From: DATJXG01 sp035500455
Lineage (GTDB): Bacteria; Acidobacteriota; Terriglobia; Terriglobales; Acidobacteriaceae
Direction of reading: 5' to 3'
NCBI GenBank assembly: GCA_035500455.1
Contig: DATJXG010000056.1
Span: 1-32,139, forward strand
DNA: 32,139 bases
A model generated the notes under the pieces. It saw nothing but the letters and a program-made list of their open reading frames with translations. It searched no databases and was not told the DNA's origin. This document shows, piece by piece, positions 16,313 to 24,151 of the stretch. A program made the translations under genes and the position numbers. Numbering within the stretch: position 1 is the stretch's first letter; each line of letters begins with the position of its first letter.

Positions 16313-16321
16313 GGCATTACG

Positions 16322-17875
16322 ATGAAGGCTCTCCACATCAACGGCAACGACCTCACGCTGGAAGCCGTGCGCGAGGTAGCGGTCGAGCGTCGCGCCGTGC
16401 TGCTGGCCCCCGATGCGCGAGCCGCCGTCGAGCGCGCGCGGGCTGTGGTGGATGCGCTGGTCGCGGGCAATCAGGTTTCCTACGCCATTACCACGGGTGT
16501 GGGCAAGCTGAGTGATGTGCGCATCGCAGGCGAGCAGATTCGTGAGCTGCAAGTGAATCTGGTGCGGTCGCACGCCGTGGGCGTCGGCGAACCGCTTCCC
16601 GCCGCCGAAACCCGCGCCATGATGCTGCTGCGCGCCAATTCCCTGGCCAAAGGCCATTCCGGCATTCGCGCCGTGGTGATCGACACTATCTGCGAGATGC
16701 TGAATCGCGGTGTTACGCCCATGGTGCCTTCGCAGGGCAGCGTGGGGGCGAGCGGCGATCTCGCGCCGCTGGCGCATCTGGCCCTGGCCGCGATTGGCGA
16801 AGGTGAGTGTTTCGACGAAACTGGTGGACGCGTTTCCAGCGGCGAAGCGCTGCGCCGCGCCGGCATCAAGGTGCTGGCGCTGGAAGCGAAGGAAGCCGTC
16901 TCGTTGATCAATGGCACCCAGGCGATGCTGGCGGTAGGAGCGCTGGCCTTGCTGGAAGCGGAAACGCTGGTCGATTCCGCTGATGTGATCGGAGCATTGT
17001 CGCTCGATGCATTGCGCGGAACCGATGTGGCCTTTGACGAGCGAATTCATCGCGCCAGGCCGCATCGTGGGCAGATTACCACCGCCGCCAACCTGCGCAG
17101 GCTGCTGGAAGGCAGCGAGATTCGCAAATCGCATGCCGATTGCGCCCGGGTGCAGGATGCGTATTCCCTGCGCTGCATTCCGCAGGTTCATGGCGCGGTG
17201 CGCGACACCCTGGGGCACTGCCGCGAGGTCTTCGAAACCGAGGCCAACTCGGCAGTGGACAACCCGCTGGTATTTCTCGCCGCAGAGCATGGTGTGGCGA
17301 GCGCCGCCTCCGCTCCGGCAAGTGCTGACGTTCTCTCCGGCGGCAATTTTCATGGCCAACCTGTTGCGTTCGCGCTGGATTTCCTGGCGATCGCGCTGAC
17401 AACGTTAGCGGGAATTTCCGAGCGGCGGATCGAGCGCCTGGTAAATCCGGCGCTGAACGAAGGCCTGCCGCCGTTTTTGGCGCCCGGCGCGGGGCTGAAT
17501 TCCGGCTTCATGATGCCGCAGGTCACCGCCGCTGCGCTGGCCAGCGAGAACAAGGTGCTGGCGCACCCTGCTTCGGTGGATTCGATTACAACCTCCGGCA
17601 ATAAAGAAGATTACGTTTCTATGGGTATGGCCGCGGGGCTCAAGCTGCAGCGGGTGGTGGCCAACACGCGAAACGTGCTTGCGATTGAGGCCATGGCCGC
17701 CGCGCAGGCGGTGGAATTTCTCGCGCCGCTGAAGACTTCCCGGCGCCTGCAGGCCGCGCACTCCGCCATCCGGGCGGTTTGCCCGGCAATGGAGAAAGAC
17801 CGAGTGATGTATCAGGATTTCGCGCGTATTGCAAAGGTGATCCACGCCGGCCGCCTGGCAGACGCAATTCGATGA
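16322..17875 (+). CDS. hutH: Histidine ammonia-lyase
   Basis: 517 residues, normal length. The MIO prosthetic group forms from A143-S144-G145 in GSVGASGDLAPLAH. Y54 in VSYAITTGVGKL is the catalytic tyrosine, and LVRSHAVGVGEPL has the Ser-His pair that marks histidine rather than phenylalanine/tyrosine ammonia-lyases. FHGQPVAFALD and the ESxxDS-type block HPASVDSITTSGNKEDYVSM support the assignment. It deaminates L-histidine to urocanate, the first step of histidine use. ATG 16322 is favoured by alignment of the N terminus; the frame extends 11 codons upstream into the repeat. No other hut genes are in the window. Confidence 0.92.
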   Translation: MKALHINGNDLTLEAVREVAVERRAVLLAPDARAAVERARAVVDALVAGNQVSYAITTGVGKLSDVRIAGEQIRELQVNLVRSHAVGVGEPLPAAETRAMMLLRANSLAKGHSGIRAVVIDTICEMLNRGVTPMVPSQGSVGASGDLAPLAHLALAAIGEGECFDETGGRVSSGEALRRAGIKVLALEAKEAVSLINGTQAMLAVGALALLEAETLVDSADVIGALSLDALRGTDVAFDERIHRARPHRGQITTAANLRRLLEGSEIRKSHADCARVQDAYSLRCIPQVHGAVRDTLGHCREVFETEANSAVDNPLVFLAAEHGVASAASAPASADVLSGGNFHGQPVAFALDFLAIALTTLAGISERRIERLVNPALNEGLPPFLAPGAGLNSGFMMPQVTAAALASENKVLAHPASVDSITTSGNKEDYVSMGMAAGLKLQRVVANTRNVLAIEAMAAAQAVEFLAPLKTSRRLQAAHSAIRAVCPAMEKDRVMYQDFARIAKVIHAGRLADAIR

Positions 17876-17888
17876 TCGAGACTTCGTG

Positions 17889-17986
17889 AACCTTGGTGTG
17901 CCCTTCGTGTCCTTCGTGGTTGCCTTGGGTTTTGCTCGCGGAAGGATCAAAAGCAACCACGAAGGACACCAAGGGTACGCGAAGGT
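17889..17986. repeat. Inverted repeat built of CACGAAGG-type decamers
   Basis: Arms 17889-17923 and 17953-17986 pair over about 27 of 34 positions, with the perfect core GTGTCCTTCGTGGTTGC. Each arm is itself a run of degenerate 9-10-mers (CACGAAGGA, CACCAAGGG, TACGCGAAGG). It lies between the convergent ends of hutH and ligA and could terminate both. Confidence 0.8.
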
Positions 17987-18004
17987 TGACCAAGGGAATC
18001 GGGT

Positions 18005-20026
18005 TCACTTCGTGAGTTCCTTCATTTCGGCTTCGCCGATTACCTTGATGCCTAGTTCTTTGGCTTTGTCCAACTTGGAGCCGGCATCTTCGCCCGCGAC
18101 TACGTAATCCGTCTTCTTACTCACCGAACCCGAAACTCGGCCGCCCGCGTCTTCGATCAGCTTTTTGGCTTCATCGCGGGAGTAGTGCGTCAGGGTGCCG
18201 GTGAGCACAAAAGTTTTCCCGGCCAGTTTTGTGCCACGCTCCCGCTTCTTGCCGGAGAGAGTCAACCCAGCATCACGCAACTGCCGTACCAACTCCCGAT
18301 TCTTGGCCTCCTGGAAGAATTCCACGATGCTCTCGGCGATGCGCGGGCCCACTTCGTCTACTTCCTGCAGTTCTTCCTGGCTGGCTTTCACCAGGTCGTC
18401 CATGGAACCAAAATGTTCAGCCAGAAATTGCGCGGTGCGTTCGCCCACGAAGCGAATTCCCAGGCCGAAGATCACCCGTTCCAGCGGCAGCTTCTTCGAC
18501 GCCTCAATCTCGTCAAGCACGTTCTGCGCTGATTTGTCACCCATGCGCTCCAGCGAAAGCAGGTCGGCCTTGGACAGCTTGTAAATGTCGGCGACGTTCT
18601 TCACCAGGCCGCGGTCGGTGAGCTGGTTGACCAGTGCGTCACCCATGCCGTCGATGTCCATCACGTGGCGGGAGGCGAAGTGCAGGATCGTCTCCCGCAG
18701 CTTGGCCGGGCAGTTGGCGTTCACGCACCGGTGGTCGGCCTCGCCTTCGGTGCGCACAACCTTGCCGCCGCACACCGGGCACTTTTCCGGCATGTGGAAC
18801 GATCTGTGCCCGCGCGGGTGATCTTTGTCTTCCACCACGCGGGTGACCTTAGGAATCACATCGCCGCCGCGCTCGACCTCCACCCAGTCGCCGATCTTCA
18901 CACCGAGGCGTTCGATTTCGTCCATGTTGTGCAGGGTGGCGCGGCTCACAGTGGTGCCGCCAATCGGCACCGGCTTCAATGCCGCCACCGGCGTGAGTTT
19001 CCCCGTGCGCCCTACCTGCACCAGGATGTCTTCTATCTGCGTGATTCCTCCGCGTGCCGCGTATTTGTACGCGATCGCCCAGCGCGGAGCCTTCCCCGTA
19101 TAGCCAAGTTCTTCCTGCAGAGCGGTGCGATCCACCTTCACCACGATCCCATCGATCTCATAGGGAAGCTTTTCGCGTTTGGTTTCTTCCTGCTCGATGA
19201 AAGCCCAGACTTCGTCGAAATCGCTCGCCAGTTTTCGGCTCTGGTTGACTTTGAAGCCGGCGGTTTCGAGGGCACTCAGGGTTTTAGAATGCCGGTCGAA
19301 ATATGTGCGGCCGTTCTGCAGCAGCATGTAAGGGAAGTAGTCCAGGCGCCGCTGGGCGGTGATGCCGGGCTCCAGCTGGCGAACGGTTCCGGCGGTGGCA
19401 TTCCGCGGATTGGCGAACTGGGAGAGACCTTGCCGCAGACGCTCTTCGTTCATCTTCTTGAATGATGCAATCGGCATCAGCATTTCGCCGCGCACTTCAA
19501 AGTCCCGGGGGATGGCCGCCTTCTTCAGCCGTTCTTTCGGAATCGACAGCGGAATGGAGCGCACGGTGCGGACGTTCAGGGTTACGTCTTCGCCGACCGT
19601 GCCATCCCCGCGAGTGATGCCCCGCACCAGTTGCCCATCTTCGTAGCGTAAGGCGAGAGACATTCCGTCCAGCTTCAGCTCGCAAACGTATTCGACATCT
19701 TTGCGGCCGCTGAGTTCGTGCACGCGGCGCTCCCAGTTGCGCAGGTCTTCTTCGTTATAGGTGTTGTCGAGCGAGAGCATGGGAGAGGAGTGCGGGACCT
19801 TGACGAATCCCTCGCGGGGCTTGCCGCCAACGCGCTGGGTGGGTGAATCGGGAGTGACCAGTTCGGGATGCTTGCTTTCAAGTTCCTTCAGCTCATTCAT
19901 GAGCTGATCGAACGCGGCGTCGGTGATTTCGGGATCGTCAAGGACGTAGTAGCGGTATTCGTGGTGGCGGATCTTGTCGCGCAGCAGTTCGATTTTGTTT
20001 TCGAGGCCCTTCGGCGCCGCAGCCAT
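18005..20026 (-). CDS. ligA: NAD-dependent DNA ligase LigA
   Basis: 673 residues, full length. Domain order: Ia region (HHEYRYYVLDDPEITDAAFD), adenylation domain with the AMP-accepting lysine K118 in CELKLDG, OB fold, a four-cysteine zinc finger (C416, C419, C434, C439), helix-hairpin-helix repeats and a C-terminal BRCT domain (about 600-673, GKTFVLTGTLTHYSRDEA). It seals nicks in replication and repair using NAD+. ATG 20026 is preferred because the family start is close to it; a GTG at 20062 in the same frame lies inside a palindrome. No ribosome-binding site precedes ATG 20026, but a TATAAT lies ten bases upstream (20042-20037), so a leaderless or very short-leader transcript is possible. 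Confidence 0.97.
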   Translation of the reverse strand: MAAAPKGLENKIELLRDKIRHHEYRYYVLDDPEITDAAFDQLMNELKELESKHPELVTPDSPTQRVGGKPREGFVKVPHSSPMLSLDNTYNEEDLRNWERRVHELSGRKDVEYVCELKLDGMSLALRYEDGQLVRGITRGDGTVGEDVTLNVRTVRSIPLSIPKERLKKAAIPRDFEVRGEMLMPIASFKKMNEERLRQGLSQFANPRNATAGTVRQLEPGITAQRRLDYFPYMLLQNGRTYFDRHSKTLSALETAGFKVNQSRKLASDFDEVWAFIEQEETKREKLPYEIDGIVVKVDRTALQEELGYTGKAPRWAIAYKYAARGGITQIEDILVQVGRTGKLTPVAALKPVPIGGTTVSRATLHNMDEIERLGVKIGDWVEVERGGDVIPKVTRVVEDKDHPRGHRSFHMPEKCPVCGGKVVRTEGEADHRCVNANCPAKLRETILHFASRHVMDIDGMGDALVNQLTDRGLVKNVADIYKLSKADLLSLERMGDKSAQNVLDEIEASKKLPLERVIFGLGIRFVGERTAQFLAEHFGSMDDLVKASQEELQEVDEVGPRIAESIVEFFQEAKNRELVRQLRDAGLTLSGKKRERGTKLAGKTFVLTGTLTHYSRDEAKKLIEDAGGRVSGSVSKKTDYVVAGEDAGSKLDKAKELGIKVIGEAEMKELTK

Positions 20027-20036
20027 AACGAGAGAG

Positions 20037-20042
20037 ATTATA
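20037..20042 (-). promoter_or_regulatory. Possible -10 element for ligA
   Basis: TATAAT on the minus strand, ten bases before ATG 20026. No good -35 hexamer is seen at 16-18 bases. If used, the transcript would begin almost at the start codon. Confidence 0.3.
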
Positions 20043-20057
20043 TTCGGAGGGCGAATG

Positions 20058-20096
20058 TTCACGTAGGGACAGCCGCCCCGGCTGTCCCTACGTGAA
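20058..20096. repeat. Perfect palindrome, 18-base arms and CCC loop
   Basis: Arm TTCACGTAGGGACAGCCG, loop CCC, and the exact reverse complement of the arm. It contains GTAG on both ends and the same head-stem-three-base-loop plan as the REP-like units. It lies 9 bases after the TPR gene stop and upstream of ligA. No T run follows on either strand, so it is not a standard intrinsic terminator. Confidence 0.9.
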
Positions 20097-20104
20097 ATTG
20101 TTTT

Positions 20105-21763
20105 CTATACCAGGTCTTCTACCTTGAGGTTGGCATCGCCCTTCCAGGATGACTCGAACTGCTTTTGGACGAAGCCTGCATCGTATTCTTTGCCCTGAGC
20201 TTTCAGCGCGCGCTCCAGGCCGAAGAGCGATCTTGGGTTGCGGGGATTGCGCTTCAAGTCTTCGCGGAAGACTTCCTCCGCTCCGGCGTTGTCGCCGCTG
20301 AGCAGCAGCACGCCGCCGAGAGACTCGCGCACGGGGAAGAACCAATCCGGCGGTTCGTCGTAGTTTAGAGTGTCCTGGATAGCCACGGCATCGCGGAAGC
20401 TGGCGATAGCTGCGGCGGTGTCCTTCTTTGCCCATGCAATGTGCGCGCCAAGTATGTCCTGGGCGATCTTCAGAATGTCTTTGGTTTTGTTGTTAACCGG
20501 CGGGGCGAAGATCTGATCTGGCGGTGTTTTATCCTGAGCCTCAGCCAGCGCCTTGTAATCGGCCTCCGCCTCGGCAGGTTTAGCCGCAGCGGCGAGCGCC
20601 AGGCCCCTACCCAAGTGCCAGAAGACGTTTGTGATCGGCATGGAAGCGTCGGGCTCGGGCATTTTCAGAATCTCGTCCCAGCGGTGGAAGCGAATCTCCA
20701 CTGAGATCGGAACCGTCATGAAAGCATCCAGAGGCGGCATCTCCTTGAGATGAGGTCCCACGTTGGCGGCGAGCATCTGCGCGCCCTTCCTGGCCTCGGC
20801 ATAATCGCCATCCATCGAAGCGCAGATCGCGATGAAGTGCAGATTATGGCTGTAGTACATCATGGGGTAGATGCCGTCCGCGCCGCTCGCCTTGATGTAG
20901 GCCTGGTCCGCGGCCGCGGCCTTCTCATTCGTCTGCACCGCCGCCTGGTAATCCCCAGTACGGATGTAAACGTGGGCCGGCATGTGAACGATATGGCCCG
21001 CTGCCGGAGCCAGCGTAGCCAGGCGCTGCGCGGCAAACAGAGCACGGTCGGGATTCGGCGAGGCTTCCACGGCGTGGATATAGAAGTGAATCGCGCCGAG
21101 ATGGTTGGGATAGCGGCGGATCACCGATTCCAGCGCCGCCACAATTTCCTCCGTGCCCACTTCGGGCGTGCCGTCCGAATGCCACAGCCCCCAGGGATGC
21201 AGCAGCATGCCGGATTCGGCGAACAGGGTGCCGGCATCGGGATCGTCGGGGAACTGCTTCATCACTTCCCGCATGGCGTCGTGGTAGTTTTCCGCGGTCT
21301 TGCGCAGGTCGGCGTGCGGATCGGCGGGAAAGCGGATGGCCATGGCATGAATGTAAGCCTGGTCTGCGGCCGAAGCGCCCGCGGAGAGGTCCAGAGCTTT
21401 CTGGATTTCGTCATGCGCCAGTTTGAAGCGGTCTTCGCTGGCGGGATCGTTATAGTTCGGCCCTACCGCTTCGGCGATACCCCAGTGCGCCATCGCCAGC
21501 CTGGGATCGAGTTCGGCGGCGTGCTGGAAGGAGCGCGCGGCTTCGTCGTGATTGAAGGCGTAGATAAACTTCAGGCCCTGATCGAAGAATGCCTGCGCTT
21601 CCTGGCTCTTGGTTGAGACCGGATGGTGCAAATCGCTGAGGCCAGACACTAGAGTGACTGGTTTAGCGGCGGCGTGCTCCGCGTGTTCCTGGGCGAATGT
21701 GGGAGTGAACAACGCGAAGAGACTCGAAGCCAAAATCAGCACAGCGGAGGAGTGGCGCGGCAT
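20105..21763 (-). CDS. Exported tetratricopeptide-repeat protein of unknown function
   Basis: 552 residues. A signal peptide covers about 1-24 (SAVLILASSLFALFTPTFA, cleavage before QE). The mature N terminus is histidine-rich (EHAEHAAAK, LSDLHHPVS). TPR-like helices follow, e.g. AQAFFDQGLKFIYAFNHDEA with RSFQHAAELDPRLAMAHWGI next, and again near the C terminus (AEEVFREDLKRNPRNPRSLF). Conserved-looking blocks AIHFYIHAVEASPNPDRA and HIVHMPAHVYIRTGDYQ are rich in His. I recognise the family only as a periplasmic or exported TPR protein; the His pattern could bind metal. ATG 21763 is supported by GGAGG seven bases upstream (21775-21771). ligA follows on the same strand after a palindrome. Confidence 0.85.
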   Translation of the reverse strand: MPRHSSAVLILASSLFALFTPTFAQEHAEHAAAKPVTLVSGLSDLHHPVSTKSQEAQAFFDQGLKFIYAFNHDEAARSFQHAAELDPRLAMAHWGIAEAVGPNYNDPASEDRFKLAHDEIQKALDLSAGASAADQAYIHAMAIRFPADPHADLRKTAENYHDAMREVMKQFPDDPDAGTLFAESGMLLHPWGLWHSDGTPEVGTEEIVAALESVIRRYPNHLGAIHFYIHAVEASPNPDRALFAAQRLATLAPAAGHIVHMPAHVYIRTGDYQAAVQTNEKAAAADQAYIKASGADGIYPMMYYSHNLHFIAICASMDGDYAEARKGAQMLAANVGPHLKEMPPLDAFMTVPISVEIRFHRWDEILKMPEPDASMPITNVFWHLGRGLALAAAAKPAEAEADYKALAEAQDKTPPDQIFAPPVNNKTKDILKIAQDILGAHIAWAKKDTAAAIASFRDAVAIQDTLNYDEPPDWFFPVRESLGGVLLLSGDNAGAEEVFREDLKRNPRNPRSLFGLERALKAQGKEYDAGFVQKQFESSWKGDANLKVEDLV

Positions 21764-21892
21764 AGGTCAACCTCCCGGATTCAGAGCCTGGATTGAAGCT
21801 TGATTTTGACGCCTTGAAACGGAAAGTAGCTTAGTCAAAAAACCTGCCGACGGCAACAGCAGGCTGGTGCTGTTTTGCGTGCTCGGCGGCGT

Positions 21893-21972
21893 TCCTCGGC
21901 GTTTCTAGATTTTGCTTTCTCCGGGCGCGTACGAAACCTTAAGACGACGAGGTCGCGGAGAAACGCCGAGAA
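21893..21972. repeat. Inverted repeat built of CGCCGAGAA/CGGAGAAA-type units
   Basis: Arms 21893-21906 (TCCTCGGCGTTTCT) and 21959-21972 match 13 of 14 inverted. The right arm continues as CGGAGAAA, CGCCGAGAA, CGGAGAAA, a short-period degenerate tandem. It sits between divergent genes. Confidence 0.65.
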
Positions 21973-22023
21973 CGGAGAAAAACCGCGCATGGTCCATGCT
22001 CCGAGGGCGCCGAGGCTTCCCTC

Positions 22024-22053
22024 TTGTTTCCGTGCTGTGGGCCAGTCTACAAT
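22024..22053 (+). promoter_or_regulatory. Possible sigma70-type promoter for the YIP1-family gene
   Basis: TTGTTT (22024-22029), 18-base spacer, TACAAT (22048-22053). The start codon follows 33 bases later with AGGAGG at 22073-22078. Confidence 0.4.
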
Positions 22054-22086
22054 GGCGCGCCCACAGGTTTTCAGGAGGATCTCCCG

Positions 22087-22845
22087 ATGAGTTCTACCGT
22101 CGTCCAGCCCCCCGCCGCACCCGAACCTGCAGCGCTGTCAGAAGGCGCGCGCCTGATCGACACCTTCGTCGCGCCCAGCAAGACCTTCACCGACCTGCGC
22201 CGCAGCGCCAAGTGGTGGGCGCCGTTTCTGGTGTTGGCAATCGTCGGCGTGTGCTTCGTCTATGTGGTTGACCAGAAGATCGGCTTCCGCAAGGTCACCG
22301 AAAACCAGATCCAGATGTCGCCTAAGAACGCGGCCCGGCTCGACCAGATGCCGGCCGCCGAACGCGATCGTGCCATCGAGCGCCAGGTGGTGATCACCCG
22401 CTACATCTCCTACGTTTATTGGATCTTCATTTTGATCTGGAACGTGATCGTAGCGCTGATTCTGTTCGCCACATTCAAGCTGGTGGCCGGGGCCGAGATC
22501 AAGTACAGCACCTCGCTGGCGATTGTGATGTATGCCAGCCTCCCTCTGGCATTGCGCAGCGTACTGGCGATGATCTCGGTTCTTGCCGGGGTCAGCGCCG
22601 ATTCGTTCACCTTCCAGAACCCGGTGGCCAGCAATCCCGGCTACTTTCTCGATCCGAACAACTCCCGCTTCCTATACAGCATAGGATCGTCGCTGGATAT
22701 TTTCATGATCTGGACGCTGGTGCTCACCGCCATCGGGTTTACCTGCGTCAGCAAGCTGAAACGCTCCACTGCGCTGGCTGGAGTGTTCGGCTGGTATGTT
22801 GTGTTCACTCTGGCGGCGGCAGGATTGGCCGCAGCCTTCTCGTAA
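22087..22845 (+). CDS. YIP1-family integral membrane protein
   Basis: 252 residues. A cytosolic N terminus with LIDTFVAPSKTFTDLRRS, typical of the YIP1 domain, precedes about five membrane segments near residues 44-61, 108-133, 143-168, 204-221 and 229-250. Function in bacteria is not established; members are thought to sit in the inner membrane. ATG 22087 is decided by AGGAGG eight bases upstream; the frame is open to 22024, but that stretch overlaps the probable promoter. A REPIN-like element starts two bases after the stop codon. Confidence 0.85.
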   Translation: MSSTVVQPPAAPEPAALSEGARLIDTFVAPSKTFTDLRRSAKWWAPFLVLAIVGVCFVYVVDQKIGFRKVTENQIQMSPKNAARLDQMPAAERDRAIERQVVITRYISYVYWIFILIWNVIVALILFATFKLVAGAEIKYSTSLAIVMYASLPLALRSVLAMISVLAGVSADSFTFQNPVASNPGYFLDPNNSRFLYSIGSSLDIFMIWTLVLTAIGFTCVSKLKRSTALAGVFGWYVVFTLAAAGLAAAFS

Positions 22846-22847
22846 GA

Positions 22848-22964
22848 ATGTAGGGGCGGGCGTCCCGCCCGCGCGGGGAGCGCCGAGAGAGCGTCATTCG
22901 ATAACGAGGGCCTCCGTCCGAATTCTGTGGCACTGCCGCACGGGCGGGACGCCCGCGCCTGCAT
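22848..22964. repeat. REPIN-like inverted pair, subfamily 2 (GCGGGCG-TCC-CGCCCGC hairpins)
   Basis: The left unit starts ATGTAGGGGCGGGCGTCC on the plus strand, with stem GCGGGCG-TCC-CGCCCGC. The right unit on the minus strand is ATGCAGGCGCGGGCGTCC. The ends match over 26 of 29 bases inverted. It fills the whole gap between the YIP1-family gene and the glycosylase start codon, which begins on the next base. Confidence 0.85.
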
Positions 22965-23588
22965 ATGAGGATTACTTTGCCGCCGGCATTCTATGACCGT
23001 GATCCCCGGCGGGTGGCGCGCCATCTGCTGGGGAAAGTGCTGGTCCGGCGGGAAGGCCGCCGGCGCCTCTCCGCCCGCATCGTGGAGGTCGAAGCTTATC
23101 TCGGCACAGACGACGCTGCCGCCCATTCCGCCAGCGGACGCACCGCGCGCAACGCCGTCCTGTTCGGACCGCCGGGACATGTTTACGTCTACTTCATTTA
23201 CGGCAACCACTATTGCCTCAACTTTTCCTGCCTGCCTGATGGAGTTGCTGGCGGCGTGCTGGTCCGCGCCGTGGAGCCGCTGGAAGGAATCGAACAAATG
23301 GCGCAGGCGCGGGGCATCTCGGTGGAAGGGCCGCGTGACTTGAAGTTGCTCACCAGCGGCCCCGGCCGCCTGGCTGAGGCGTTCGGCATTACCCGCCTTC
23401 GCGATAACGGAAAAGACGCGGCCAGCAGCCGCTCCGACCTGCGGGTAGTGGATGACGGCTATCGCCCGCGGCGCGTGCTTACCACCGCGCGTATCGGCAT
23501 CCGCAAAGCGGCTGAGTTGCCGTTGCGGTACGTCATCCCTGGAAATACATTCGTTTCTGGGCGTAGCGCCGGCATCCCGTCATCGTGA
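22965..23588 (+). CDS. mpg: 3-methyladenine DNA glycosylase, AAG/MPG family
   Basis: 207 residues. Key residues by comparison with human AAG: catalytic E43 and Y45 in VEVEAYLGTDD, H54 in AAAHSASGRTARN, and R101 in GGVLVRAVEPLEG; FGPPGHVYVYFIYGNHYC is the DNA-intercalating region. It removes alkylated or deaminated purines. The family normally ends near GNTFVSG; here the last about eight residues (RSAGIPSS) are coded by a REP-like repeat that also carries the stop. The ATG at 22965 immediately follows another REPIN-like element and no separate ribosome-binding site is visible, so any initiation signal must lie within the repeat. Confidence 0.93.
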   Translation: MRITLPPAFYDRDPRRVARHLLGKVLVRREGRRRLSARIVEVEAYLGTDDAAAHSASGRTARNAVLFGPPGHVYVYFIYGNHYCLNFSCLPDGVAGGVLVRAVEPLEGIEQMAQARGISVEGPRDLKLLTSGPGRLAEAFGITRLRDNGKDAASSRSDLRVVDDGYRPRRVLTTARIGIRKAAELPLRYVIPGNTFVSGRSAGIPSS

Positions 23589-23628
23589 TGGATGGTGTAT
23601 ACATGCCGCCGAGACGCCGGCGCTACGC
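23561..23628. repeat. REPIN-like inverted pair overlapping two convergent gene ends
   Basis: Perfect 13-base terminal inverted repeat GCGTAGCGCCGGC (23561-23573 and 23616-23628) enclosing two REP-like units. It contains the stop and last codons of the glycosylase gene and the TAG stop of the HIT gene. Confidence 0.9.
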
Positions 23629-24105
23629 TTCGAGTGCTCCCTTGATTCGTTCGTAGGTCATCTCCAGCGTTTCCGGCAGGATTCGGGTCTCGCTCACAAC
23701 CGAGAGGAAATTCCCGTCCGCCACCCAGCGTGGCAGCACGTGCATGTGGATGTGGCCAGCCACGCCTGCACCGGCAGCCTTGCCGATGTTCATACCGATG
23801 TTGATGCCGTCCGGCGAATAGAGCTGGCGTAGCACCGCCTCCATCTTTTGCGAGAGTTCCATCATCTCGTGAGCCGCCGGAGACGGAAGCTTCTGCAGCT
23901 CATCCAGATGCTCGAACGGAACGACCATCACGTGACCAGGCGTGTAGGGGTAGGTGTTCAGAACGACAAAGCAGTACTGCCCGCGATGCACGATGCGGGC
24001 CTTGGCATCGTCGCCGAGCTTGGGAAGCTCGCAGAATATGCACCCGGAGATTTTCTGAGCGGAGGTAACATAGGCGTAGCGCCAGGGAGTCCAGAGAAAG
24101 TCCAT
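23623..24105 (-). CDS. HIT-family nucleotide hydrolase/phosphorylase
   Basis: 160 residues. The histidine triad is GHIHMHVLPRW, H118-x-H120-x-H122, with H120 the expected nucleophile. CIFCEL gives a C22/C25 pair, probably half of a zinc site, and the N terminus MDFLWTPWRYAYV is the form found in Ap4A-phosphorylase-like HIT proteins. It should act on dinucleoside polyphosphates or nucleotide phosphoramidates; the substrate is not fixed by sequence. The ATG at 24105 has no strong ribosome-binding site. The TAG stop lies within the GTAG head of the repeat at 23561-23628. Confidence 0.9.
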   Translation of the reverse strand: MDFLWTPWRYAYVTSAQKISGCIFCELPKLGDDAKARIVHRGQYCFVVLNTYPYTPGHVMVVPFEHLDELQKLPSPAAHEMMELSQKMEAVLRQLYSPDGINIGMNIGKAAGAGVAGHIHMHVLPRWVADGNFLSVVSETRILPETLEMTYERIKGALEA

Positions 24106-24151
24106 GGCGGGCAGGGTAGCAGATTGGGGATAGTCGCGAACGGCAAATTCA

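Noticed and set aside
18665..19465. 266-codon plus-strand frame opposite ligA
   Set aside because: Antisense shadow of ligA.
22848..23628. mpg carried on a mobile element bounded by the two flanking REPIN-like elements
   Set aside because: The two elements belong to different subfamilies and no transposase is present; independent insertions are simpler, though the idea is noted as a check.
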